NCBI GenBank assembly: GCA_025356335.1
Contig: JANXUF010000065.1
Location: 1-37,516 of the forward strand
Direction: 5' to 3'
From: Actinomycetes bacterium
Lineage (GTDB): Bacteria; Actinomycetota; Acidimicrobiia; Acidimicrobiales; Ilumatobacteraceae
DNA length: 37,516 nt
The notes below the pieces were generated by a model. That model saw only the letters and a list, made by a program, of their open reading frames with translations, was not told the DNA's origin and did not search any database. Of this stretch, positions 25,159-32,870 are shown one piece after another (position 1 is the stretch's first letter; the number at the start of each line of letters is the position of its first letter). Both the position numbers and the translations under genes were made by a program.

Positions 25159-25689
25159 TCAGAACCTGATCAGGCTGTGAGCCACTCGATCGCCGAGCTT
25201 GAGCCTGCCCTTGAGCGCCTCGATCTCGATGACGAAGCCGAGACCGACGAGTTCCCCACCGAGGCCTTCGACGAGCTTGGCAGCCGCCTGCGCCGTGCCG
25301 CCGGTGGCGAGCACGTCGTCGATGATCAGCACACGTTCGCCGGGATGCAGCGCATCACGGTGGATTTCGAGCTTGTCGCTGCCGTATTCGAGTTGATACT
25401 CCTCACGGGCAACGGCCCACGGCAGCTTTCCGGCCTTGCGAGCAGGAACGAATCCCGCACCGATCCGGTAGGCGACCGGCGCGCCGACGATGAATCCACG
25501 GGCTTCGATACCGATGACCCGATCGACCGCTTGGTCTTCGAAGAGGTCGGCAAGGGCGTTGATCGTCTTGACGAAACCCTCGGCATCGCCGAGCAGCGGT
25601 GTGATGTCGCGAAACGTCACGCCTGGGCGCGGATAGTCCCTGATTTCTCGGATCAGTCCTGCAATCCAGCCGATGTCGTCCCCTGCCAT
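25159..25689 (-). CDS. apt: Adenine phosphoribosyltransferase
   Basis: 176 aa, salvaging adenine to AMP with PRPP. Family marks are IREIRDYPRPGVTFRDITPLL, GIEARGFIVGAPVAYRIG, RKAGKLPW and the PRPP-binding loop VLIIDDVLATGGTAQAA. ATG 25689 gives the standard length and places the first helix correctly; an upstream in-frame start at 25743 would add an unlikely 18 residues. It lies between secF and relA, close to the mycobacterial order in which apt also separates these genes. Confidence 0.94.
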   Translation of the reverse strand: MAGDDIGWIAGLIREIRDYPRPGVTFRDITPLLGDAEGFVKTINALADLFEDQAVDRVIGIEARGFIVGAPVAYRIGAGFVPARKAGKLPWAVAREEYQLEYGSDKLEIHRDALHPGERVLIIDDVLATGGTAQAAAKLVEGLGGELVGLGFVIEIEALKGRLKLGDRVAHSLIRF

Positions 25690-25758
25690 GGCTGCAGGAT
25701 AGCTGACCCGTTGCTTTTCCTTCGGCGACCGCCCGAGCGGCAAGCGCCCGGAGCCCGA

Positions 25759-27342
25759 CTACCTGCGACGCTTCTTGCGCGGTCTCGGCGGATGCGTGAG
25801 CGCAGCTGTCGGGTCGACGGAAGCTACCTGCGCCCCCATGGCGCTCGTGGTCATCACCGTCGGGATCCGACGGGCGCGACTCGTCGACGGACCTTCGCCC
25901 ATGCGCATCCGGGTGATCTCTTCTGGAGTCGCCTGACGCCCCTTGAGCGCCTTGTACCGCGGTTCGCGTTCCTTCTGCCATGCCAGCACCGGCGTGGCGA
26001 TGAAGATCGACGAGTACGAGCCGGTGATCAGGCCGACGAGCAACGCGAGGGCGAAGTCCTCGAGCGCCACCGCACCCATGACGAACGAGCCGATGACGAG
26101 AATGCTGAACACCGGCAGGATGGCGGCGATGGAGGTGTTCAGCGAACGCATCAGCACCTGGTTCATCGACAGGTTGACGATGTCCGCATAACTGACGCGG
26201 TTACCGAACTTCTTCGTGTTGTCGAGCACCTTGTCGAAAACGACGATCGTGTCGTAGAGCGAGAAGCCGAGAATCGTCAGGAAGGCAATGACGGTCGCCG
26301 GTGTCACCGGGAACCCGAAGATCGCATAGATCCCGACGCTGATGAACACGTCGTGGATCACTGCAGTGATGGCAGCTGTCGCCATCTTCCATTCGAACCG
26401 CAGCCAGATGTAGACGCTAAGGACCAGGAAGAAGACGAGCAACGAGATGATCGCCTTGTTGGTGACTTCGCCGCCCCATGTTGCGCTGACGACATCCTCG
26501 GTCACTGCCGATGTGCTGACCCCTGCAGCTTTGGCGAGGTCCGCACGTATCTTCTCACGGGTCGCATCGGGGAGCACGGGTGCCTGCACCTGCAGCGTCT
26601 TGCCATTGTTCGCTTCCGGCAGTCTCGATGCCGTCGTGGTCACCGATGTGGTCACCGATCCGGGCACCGTTGCGGGCAGGGTCGCTCCTGCGGCAGCCGA
26701 ACCAGGGGACGTCGACCCCGTCGCCGCCGATCCGGGAACGGTCGTCGGCGAAGCGGCTGTCGTCGTGGTGGCGGAGAATCCGTGCGACGCTGTCGTCGTC
26801 GCTGACGAAGATCCGGCCGCCGCCGTGGCCGCCGCAGGTGTCGCTGTCGCGGTAGGAGTCGTTCCTGGCGTCGTCGAAGCCGACCCGACGGCGGTACCAC
26901 CGATCGTCGCCGGCGTGCCGGTGACGGACACCGCCGGGACCGTGGTCTGGGCGACGGTGGTTGCCGAGTTGTCGACGCCGCTGTCGATCGACAACACCTG
27001 GATCTTGGCGTCCCGTGGCTGCACACCGTTGGCCGACAGAATGTCGGAGGCCTGACTCTGCGACACACCGTTCTGTGGCAGTTTCCAGGAGACGCCACCC
27101 TCGAAGTCGATGCCGAGGTTCAACCCGCGGGCGAACAGAGCGATGATCGACAGGGCGATGAGTACACCAGAAATCGTGTAGCCGATCCACTTCTTACGCA
27201 CGAAGTCGAACGTCGTCTCGCCGTGATAGAGGCGATGGCCGAGACCCGTCTTCTGATCCCTGGCGAGCGGGGTCCCGGCGAAGGGGCCAGGCGCCTCGGT
27301 CGGCACGGCGCCTGCGCCGCCGAGATCGTCGCTGTCGCTCAT
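25759..27342 (-). CDS. secF: Protein translocase subunit SecF with a long low-complexity insert
   Basis: 527 aa, well above the usual 300-400. SecF works with SecD in the membrane to help pull proteins through SecYEG using the proton gradient. The first membrane segment (WIGYTISGVLIALSIIALF) leads to LNLGIDFEGGVSWKL. After a short extracellular part comes a Thr/Ala/Ser/Pro/Gly-rich stretch (residues about 120-235), and then five membrane segments with GFSLYDTIVVFDKV, NQVLMRSLNTSIAAILPV and GSYSSIFIATPVL. The C-terminus is strongly basic (RPRKKRRR). ATG 27342 overlaps the secD stop by 4 bases. Confidence 0.94.
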   Translation of the reverse strand: MSDSDDLGGAGAVPTEAPGPFAGTPLARDQKTGLGHRLYHGETTFDFVRKKWIGYTISGVLIALSIIALFARGLNLGIDFEGGVSWKLPQNGVSQSQASDILSANGVQPRDAKIQVLSIDSGVDNSATTVAQTTVPAVSVTGTPATIGGTAVGSASTTPGTTPTATATPAAATAAAGSSSATTTASHGFSATTTTAASPTTVPGSAATGSTSPGSAAAGATLPATVPGSVTTSVTTTASRLPEANNGKTLQVQAPVLPDATREKIRADLAKAAGVSTSAVTEDVVSATWGGEVTNKAIISLLVFFLVLSVYIWLRFEWKMATAAITAVIHDVFISVGIYAIFGFPVTPATVIAFLTILGFSLYDTIVVFDKVLDNTKKFGNRVSYADIVNLSMNQVLMRSLNTSIAAILPVFSILVIGSFVMGAVALEDFALALLVGLITGSYSSIFIATPVLAWQKEREPRYKALKGRQATPEEITRMRMGEGPSTSRARRIPTVMTTSAMGAQVASVDPTAALTHPPRPRKKRRR

Positions 27343-29210
27343 GCTGCTCCTCCGGCGTAGGCCTCACCGGAATGCACGCCGAGCACGTCGCCGCGGCGGT
27401 AACGCTTCGATTGCGCCACCAGCAACACGGCTGGTCGGGTGAACGTATAGGCGATCAGCAGGTCGACCGCAGTCGACAGGCCGAGGAAGAAGGCGAAGCC
27501 ACGCACCGAGCCGACGGACAGCCAGAACAGGACGACGGCGCCGATCAGCGAAACGATGTCGGCAGCGAGGATTGTCCGCCACGCTCCCTTGAAGCCACGG
27601 AATGCCGAGGACTTCAGTGTCTTGCCGCCGCGTACCTCGTCCTTCAATCGCTCGAAGAAAACGACGTACGAGTCGACAGTGACTCCCACGGAGACGATGA
27701 TCCCGGTGATTCCGGATAACGAGAGGCGTAGTCCGCTCTGTTTGGAGAAGAGTGCGACGATCGCCCACAGCAGCACGCCGGACACGACGATTCCGGCGAG
27801 GACGATGAACGCCAACGAGCGGTAGTACAGCAGCATGAACACCATGACCAGGGCGATGCCGATGAGACCGGCGATGATTGCCGCATGGAGCGAGTTCTTG
27901 CCGAGGGTGGCGGATACCTGCTCGGTGGTGTCGATCTTCATCTCGACGGGCGTCGCACCGTAGGCGAGGATGCGGGCGAGGTCCTTGGCGCGGCCTTCGC
28001 TGAAGCTGCCGGTGATCTGCACTCCGGTGGTCGAGAACACACTGATGCTCGGTACCGGGGCGGAGATGACCTGGTGATCGAGGACGATCGCCATGCCGCC
28101 CTGCTTGCACGCAGCAGCCTTCGAATAGCACAACCCAGCTGCGTTGTTCCACGCACCGAGGCCGTCTGCGCCGTCCTTGAGCGTCAGCGAGACGACCCAC
28201 TGGCCGGTGGCGGTGTCGATGACGGCAGATGCCCCACCGATCGCCTTTTCGCCGTACGCGAACGCCGGCCCGAGTTGGTCGACGATCTGGCAGGACTTCG
28301 CAGCCGTCGGGTTTTCTGCGAGGAAGACCGTTTTCAGCGGATCATCCGCCTGTGTCGACGTCAGGATCTGCGCCGGTGAGACCGGCGCGACCGGCGCCGC
28401 CGTGGTGCTCGGTCCGGTGTAGGGGACCGTCGTGGGTGCTGCTGTCGTCTCGCCGACGGAGCCTGCGGTGGTCGTGCCGGACGATGCCGTCGTGGTGGCC
28501 GTCGACGCGGTCGAAGCGGTGGTGGTGGCCGTCGATGCGGATTGTCCTGGCTGTGTGGTCACCGGAACGATGTGCGGCTGGCGGCCGGCGCCTGGTGCAG
28601 AGCCAGGGCTGGAGGCCGGAGTCGTCGCGCTCGGCGTTGCGGTCGCCGTGGTCGTCACGGTCCCGGTCGGTGCAGCCGACCCGGCCGTCGAATCACTCGG
28701 CCCTGCGGTGCTGTTCCCCGTCGAGACCGGCGTGCTCCCGGCGACGGTATCAGCCACCGAGGTTGCGCCGCCTGCGGGCGTCGTCGTCGCCGGCGCTGGG
28801 GTCGGAGCGGCGGTGTTGACGCACGGACTGACCGGAGCACCGACGACCTGCAGCAGGTTGTACTGCGCCAGCACCGGGCGGAAAACGACCTTGCCGGTCA
28901 CCGAGATCTGGGCGATGGCATCATCTTTGTTCTTCACCCCTGGCAGGTTGACGACGATGTGGTTGCCCTGACGGGTGACCTCCGGCTCGGCAACTCCCAA
29001 GCTGTCGATTCGCTGGCGGTACAGCTGGGGGATCTGATCGAGTGCCGCCGAGGTGTAGTTCGACCCCACAGGGCTCAGCGTGACCGATGCGCCGCCCTGC
29101 AGGTCCAAGCCGAGTTCTGGCGTGGTACCGGTCGCCAGCACCGCTGCCAATGACCCGAAGGCGATGACGGTGATGACGATCAGCGAGATGAGAAGATTGC
29201 GGCGACGCAT
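27339..29210 (-). CDS. secD: Protein translocase subunit SecD with a low-complexity insert
   Basis: 623 aa. The first membrane segment is at residues 6-26. GLDLQGGASVTLSPV and the first half of the periplasmic P1 domain (YRQRIDSLGVAEPEVTRQG, IVVNLPGVKNKDDA) follow. Residues about 125-275 are almost entirely Thr, Ala, Ser, Pro, Gly and Val and interrupt P1; the domain then resumes (GEKAIGGASAVIDTATGQW, GGMAIVLDHQVISAP). Five more membrane segments contain GIALVMVFMLLYYR and GITGIIVSVGVTVDSYVVFFERL. yajC stops 3 bases upstream and secF overlaps by 4 bases, so the three are one unit. Confidence 0.95.
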   Translation of the reverse strand: MRRRNLLISLIVITVIAFGSLAAVLATGTTPELGLDLQGGASVTLSPVGSNYTSAALDQIPQLYRQRIDSLGVAEPEVTRQGNHIVVNLPGVKNKDDAIAQISVTGKVVFRPVLAQYNLLQVVGAPVSPCVNTAAPTPAPATTTPAGGATSVADTVAGSTPVSTGNSTAGPSDSTAGSAAPTGTVTTTATATPSATTPASSPGSAPGAGRQPHIVPVTTQPGQSASTATTTASTASTATTTASSGTTTAGSVGETTAAPTTVPYTGPSTTAAPVAPVSPAQILTSTQADDPLKTVFLAENPTAAKSCQIVDQLGPAFAYGEKAIGGASAVIDTATGQWVVSLTLKDGADGLGAWNNAAGLCYSKAAACKQGGMAIVLDHQVISAPVPSISVFSTTGVQITGSFSEGRAKDLARILAYGATPVEMKIDTTEQVSATLGKNSLHAAIIAGLIGIALVMVFMLLYYRSLAFIVLAGIVVSGVLLWAIVALFSKQSGLRLSLSGITGIIVSVGVTVDSYVVFFERLKDEVRGGKTLKSSAFRGFKGAWRTILAADIVSLIGAVVLFWLSVGSVRGFAFFLGLSTAVDLLIAYTFTRPAVLLVAQSKRYRRGDVLGVHSGEAYAGGAA

Positions 29211-29213
29211 GAA

Positions 29214-29750
29214 CTATTTCTCGATGTCGTCCTGGCCGGGTCCATCCAGCTCAGAGGGTGATCCGAGTTCGGTCGGGGCGTCGAGCGCCGTCGGGTCGGC
29301 GTCGTCGCTCGATGTCCCGCCCGCCGCGACGTCCGACTGTGTCGCTGCGGTCTTCGGTGCAGCCTTTTGGAACTTCGTGAACCGTGACGTCGGCGCCTGC
29401 GGTGTCCCCGTGTCCTCGAGTAGTGGACCGCCGGCTGGCTCTTTTGCCGGGTCGACCTTGCGACTGACCGAGGAACGGTGGATACGGATCTCGACCCCGT
29501 CGGCGATGTCCAGCCAGATCGTGTCGCCGTCGATGGCGTTGATGAATCCGTAGATGCCGCCGTTCGTGATGACCTCGTCACCTTCCGCCAATTGCTTCAG
29601 CAGGCCCATGGCTTCGCGCTGGCGGCGGCGCTGCGGCCGGATCAGCAGGAAGTACATCACCACACCGATCAGGATGATCGGGGCGAAGGTAACCAGGGGG
29701 TTGGTCTTCGACGCAGCGGCGCTTGCGGCGAGGATTGTGGAGAGGAACAT
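29214..29750 (-). CDS. yajC: Preprotein translocase subunit YajC
   Basis: 178 aa. One N-terminal membrane segment (VTFAPIILIGVVMYFLLIRPQRRR) is followed by the conserved YajC domain (LKQLAEGDEVITNGGIYGFI, VEIRIHRSSVSRKV). The last ~80 residues are acidic and Ala/Thr/Pro-rich, longer than in most YajC proteins. It is part of the SecD-SecF-YajC accessory complex. secD starts 3 bases after it. The 136-base gap between tgt and yajC (29751-29886) shows no clear terminator or RNA gene, so a separate promoter is likely but was not located. Confidence 0.93.
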   Translation of the reverse strand: MFLSTILAASAAASKTNPLVTFAPIILIGVVMYFLLIRPQRRRQREAMGLLKQLAEGDEVITNGGIYGFINAIDGDTIWLDIADGVEIRIHRSSVSRKVDPAKEPAGGPLLEDTGTPQAPTSRFTKFQKAAPKTAATQSDVAAGGTSSDDADPTALDAPTELGSPSELDGPGQDDIEK

Positions 29751-29886
29751 GCAACGACCAGTCAGCTGAGCAATAAGCAGTGGGTGAGGCTATCGAAAGC
29801 GCGGCCGAATAAGTGGTCACGAAGGCCTGCGGGCAAGTGTGGCGTCCGAATCTGAGATCGGCCTGTACGTGCTCAGGCGGGATCGG

Positions 29887-30987
29887 TCAACCCCAGACAG
29901 CGAGGATGTCCCGTCGAAAAGACACGAACCGACCAGCGACGATCGCCGATCGCATCTGCGACATGAGATCGAGCGTCCAAGCGATGTTGTGCAGGCTCAA
30001 CAGTCGCGAGGCTGTTGGTTCACCGACCTGGAACAGGTGGCGGAGGTACCCACGCGTGTGCCTGGCACAGACTGCGCACGGGCAGGAGGCGTCGATCGGG
30101 CCCTCGTCGAGGGCGAAGGCGGCGTTCTTGAGATGGAGTTTCCCCTGCGACGTCAGTGCCGTGCCGTGGCGTCCGAGCCGTGTCTGCATCACACAATCGA
30201 ACTGGTCGACGCCGAGGTTGACTGCTTCGACGAGCGAAGCAGGATCGCCGACACCCATCAAATATCGTGGACGATCGGCAGGCAGGTGTGGCGTCACTGC
30301 TGCCAACGCCGGCAGCATTTGCGAACGGGTCTCCCCCACGCTGAGGCCGCCGATGCCGTAGCCGTCGAAACCGAGGCTGGCGGTGTAGGCCGCCGACTCG
30401 GCGCGCATCTCCAGCGACAGGCCGCCCTGGACGATGCCGAACAACGACTGATCGTCTCGTTCGTGGGCGTCGATCGCCCGCTTCGCCCATGCGCTCGTGC
30501 GTTCGACCGCGAGCCGGACGACCGCATCGGTCGACGGCAACGGCGGGCAGACGTCGAGCACCATCTGGATGTCAGCTCCGAGCAGCTCCTGTGTCCGTAC
30601 GGCGATTTCCGGAGTGAATCGGTGCATCGAGCCGTCGTACGTCGACTTGAACGTCACGCCGTCGTCGTCGACCTTCGGCTCGAGCGAGAAGACCTGGAAG
30701 CCACCCGAGTCGGTCAACGTCAGCCCGTTCCAGCCGGAGAACTTCCCCAACCCACCGAAGTGGGCAACGGTCTCGGCACCTGGCCGAAGCATCAGGTGGT
30801 AGGTGTTGCCGAGCACGATCTCCGCGCCCAGGCGGGCGTAGTCATCGGCGCTGAGGTACTTGATCGCCCCGCGCGTGCCGACCGGCATGAAGCACGGGGT
30901 CCTGTAGGTGCCTTTGGCGGTACGGCCGACGCCGGCGCGTGCGGCACCGTCTGTCGCCACGGCTTCGAAGTGGACGGGATGGGTCAT
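29887..30987 (-). CDS. tgt: Queuine/preQ1 tRNA-guanine transglycosylase
   Basis: 366 aa, exchanging the wobble guanine of GUN-anticodon tRNAs for the queuosine precursor. Visible are TPCFMPVGTRGAIKYLSADD, the general-acid Asp in LTDSGGFQVFSL, the nucleophile Asp in GVDQFDCVMQTRLGRHG, and the zinc site CPCAVCARHTRGYLRHLF with a distal His in LLSLHN. ATG 30987 overlaps the queA stop by 4 bases (ATGA). Together with queA it indicates bacterial queuosine formation. The preQ1 synthesis genes are not in the window. Confidence 0.96.
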   Translation of the reverse strand: MTHPVHFEAVATDGAARAGVGRTAKGTYRTPCFMPVGTRGAIKYLSADDYARLGAEIVLGNTYHLMLRPGAETVAHFGGLGKFSGWNGLTLTDSGGFQVFSLEPKVDDDGVTFKSTYDGSMHRFTPEIAVRTQELLGADIQMVLDVCPPLPSTDAVVRLAVERTSAWAKRAIDAHERDDQSLFGIVQGGLSLEMRAESAAYTASLGFDGYGIGGLSVGETRSQMLPALAAVTPHLPADRPRYLMGVGDPASLVEAVNLGVDQFDCVMQTRLGRHGTALTSQGKLHLKNAAFALDEGPIDASCPCAVCARHTRGYLRHLFQVGEPTASRLLSLHNIAWTLDLMSQMRSAIVAGRFVSFRRDILAVWG

Positions 30988-32003
30988 CGTGGTGCGCTCC
31001 TGGTCAGCAGCATGGCATCACCGAACGACAGGAAGCGATAGTCGCCGGCGAGCGCTGTGCCGTAGAGGTCTCTCCAACGCGATCCGACGAAGGCGTCGAT
31101 CATCATCAGCAGCGTCGTCCTCGGCATGTGGAAATTGGTGAGCAGCAGATCGACGATCGCCCACTCGTACGGGCGGTAGATGAACAGCTGCGACCGGCCC
31201 TCTAGCACGCCGGTTGCAGCAGCCGTTTCCAGCGCCCGCGTCGCCGTGGTCCCGACGGCGACGACGCGACGAGCCTGCTGGCAGGCCTCCATCGTGGTGG
31301 CTGGTACGGAATACCGCTCCGTGTGGATCAGGTGCGTCGTCGGATCCGGTTCATCGACCAGTTTGAAGGTGTCGAGGCCGACAACGAGTTCGACCCGCGC
31401 CAATTCGACACCCCTCGCCGTCAACTGCTCGATCAGCGTCGGTGTGAGATGCAGGCCGGCGGTCGGCGCGGCAGCCGATCCCGGCTCGTTGGCGTACACC
31501 GTCTGGTAACGCTCTGCGTCGGCCAGTGCGGTCGTGATGTATGGCGGCAGCGGCATCACGCCGAAGCGTTGCAGCGAATCGAGGGGGGCGGCCTCGCCGA
31601 GGATCGTCACCCGGAACGTGTCCCCTGCCGCAGTCCGGTCACCGACAGCGACGAGGGCCGTGCCATCGGATGTGTACAGCGTCTCGCCGGCGCGCAGCTT
31701 GCGCGCCGGCCTGACGAGCGCCTCCCACGATCGACGTTGCGGATCGAGCGGTTCGAGGAGCACGACCTCGGCAGCACCGCCCGTTTCGCGCCGCAACGTC
31801 AGCCGAGCAGGGATGACCTTCGAATCGTTGACGACCAACAGGTCGCCGTCGCGCAGCTCGTCGACGAGGTCGGTGACGTGGCCGTGTTCAGCCACCCGAC
31901 CGGGTCCGCGGTCGATGAGCAGACGCGATGAATCACGCGGTTCCAGTGGCACCTGGGCGATGCGCTCCGGTGGAAGGTGATAGTCGAAATCCTCGATTTG
32001 CAC
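30984..32003 (-). CDS. queA: S-adenosylmethionine:tRNA ribosyltransferase-isomerase
   Basis: 339 aa, adding the epoxycyclopentane moiety to preQ1 in tRNA. The family start (VQIEDFDYHLPPERIAQVPL) sets the start at GTG 32003; the longer frame upstream overlaps the divergent hydrolase gene. Other marks are DGDLLVVNDSKVIPARL, LPPYI, NEPGSAAAPTAGLHLT, HTERYSVPA and NFHMPRTTLLMMIDAFVG. A TAACCT element (+ strand 32012-32017) lies 8 bases before the GTG and may be its -10. It is coupled to tgt by a 4-base overlap. Confidence 0.95.
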   Translation of the reverse strand: MQIEDFDYHLPPERIAQVPLEPRDSSRLLIDRGPGRVAEHGHVTDLVDELRDGDLLVVNDSKVIPARLTLRRETGGAAEVVLLEPLDPQRRSWEALVRPARKLRAGETLYTSDGTALVAVGDRTAAGDTFRVTILGEAAPLDSLQRFGVMPLPPYITTALADAERYQTVYANEPGSAAAPTAGLHLTPTLIEQLTARGVELARVELVVGLDTFKLVDEPDPTTHLIHTERYSVPATTMEACQQARRVVAVGTTATRALETAAATGVLEGRSQLFIYRPYEWAIVDLLLTNFHMPRTTLLMMIDAFVGSRWRDLYGTALAGDYRFLSFGDAMLLTRSAPR

Positions 32004-32028
32004 GGCCCGCCAGGTTAGGAGGCAAACA

Positions 32029-32037
32029 TGCCATAAT
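32029..32037 (+). promoter_or_regulatory. Extended -10 promoter of the dienelactone hydrolase gene
   Basis: TG (32029-32030), one base, then CATAAT (32032-32037) form an extended -10 element. The hydrolase ATG begins 6 bases later, which fits leaderless transcription. The region lies between divergent queA and the hydrolase. A strong AGGAGG (32017-32022) precedes only a two-codon frame (ATG CCA TAA, 32028-32036). Confidence 0.45.
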
Positions 32038-32043
32038 CCGGCA

Positions 32044-32745
32044 ATGACCGCGACTCGTATTGACCGCGTGACCGTCGCCGACGGCACGTTCGACCTGCAC
32101 ATCTGGATTCCCGAGTCGGGATCGGGGCCCGGCATCTTGCTGATCCAGGAGATTTTCGGCGTCGGGGAATACATCACCGGTGTCGCCGAGAAGCTGGCAG
32201 CTGCCGGCTACGTGGTCGGCGCACCGGACGTCTTCTGGCGTTTCGCCCCTGGCTGGTCGCCCGGCCAGACGCCGGAGGCGTTGCAGGCTTCGATGGAGCA
32301 GGTCGCCAAGCTCGACTTCCCGAAGGCGATCGAGGACTGCGTCGCCGCCTACGAACAGTTGACCTACACGGACGAGACGGGCGGGCGCGCCGGCGTCCTC
32401 GGATTCTGCCTCGGCGGCACGCTTGCGTGGGGCGTCGCCGGAGCGGCCGATCCTGATTGCGTGGTCAGCTATTACGGCTCGGGGGTGCCGTCGATGATCG
32501 ACCTCGTCGAGACGGTGACTGCGCCGACGCTGTTCCATTTCGGCAGCGAGGATCCGTTCCTGCCGTTCGCCGGCGTCGAGGCGTTGAACGCAGCGATCGA
32601 AGGTCATCCGAACGTGCAGATCAACGTCGAAATCGCCGGCCACGCCTTCGACAACTTCGCCAGCGAGATGTTCTACAACGAGTCCGCCGCCAATGCCGCC
32701 TGGCCGAAGACGATGGCCTTCCTGGACACCAACCTCAAGTCCTGA
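32044..32745 (+). CDS. Dienelactone hydrolase family protein
   Basis: 233 aa, a cytoplasmic alpha/beta hydrolase without signal peptide. The catalytic triad can be read: nucleophile Cys in GFCLGGTLAW, Asp in HFGSEDPFLPF and His in EIAGHAFDNFA. The N-terminal oxyanion region (PGILLIQEIFGVGEYITGVAEKLAAAGYVV) and APDVFWR are typical. Family members open dienelactones in chlorocatechol breakdown, but many act on other esters, so the substrate is unknown. It is divergent from queA, convergent with the proteasome ATPase gene, and stands alone as a transcription unit. Confidence 0.92.
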   Translation: MTATRIDRVTVADGTFDLHIWIPESGSGPGILLIQEIFGVGEYITGVAEKLAAAGYVVGAPDVFWRFAPGWSPGQTPEALQASMEQVAKLDFPKAIEDCVAAYEQLTYTDETGGRAGVLGFCLGGTLAWGVAGAADPDCVVSYYGSGVPSMIDLVETVTAPTLFHFGSEDPFLPFAGVEALNAAIEGHPNVQINVEIAGHAFDNFASEMFYNESAANAAWPKTMAFLDTNLKS

Positions 32746-32753
32746 GAGCAGTC

Positions 32754-32870
32754 ACCTACTAGCAGGATGCGGAAATACACCGGTCGGCTCGGCTGAGCGC
32801 GTCGATGACCTGGGCATTTGCGGCGACGTGCGCCTGCCGAGATACCAGTTTCAGCATCCTGCTAGAGGTA
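32754..32870. repeat. MITE-like element with 12-bp perfect inverted ends
   Basis: CTAGCAGGATGC (32759-32770) and GCATCCTGCTAG (32854-32865) are perfect inverted copies 83 bases apart. The match extends outward by ACCT/AGGT with a one-base bulge. The right arm contains the TAG stop of the proteasome ATPase gene (32862-32864). It fills the gap between two convergent genes. The interior has no coding sequence. No clear target duplication is seen. Confidence 0.55.

Noticed and set aside
25126..26805. 559-aa open frame opposite apt and secF
   Set aside because: It is antisense to two clear genes, is rich in Arg/His/Asp as expected of a GC-rich shadow frame, and has no domain.
29751..29886. tRNA or small RNA gene between yajC and tgt
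   Set aside because: No T-loop consensus, cloverleaf pairing or terminator hairpin was found there.
32028..32036. Two-codon leader frame (ATG CCA TAA) with strong AGGAGG
   Set aside because: Its TAA and the preceding bases form the likely -10 element, so it probably is not transcribed; kept only as a note under the promoter.
32754..32870. Integron attC site
   Set aside because: The ends do not match the GTTRRRY/RYYYAAC core sites and there is no integrase or cassette array.
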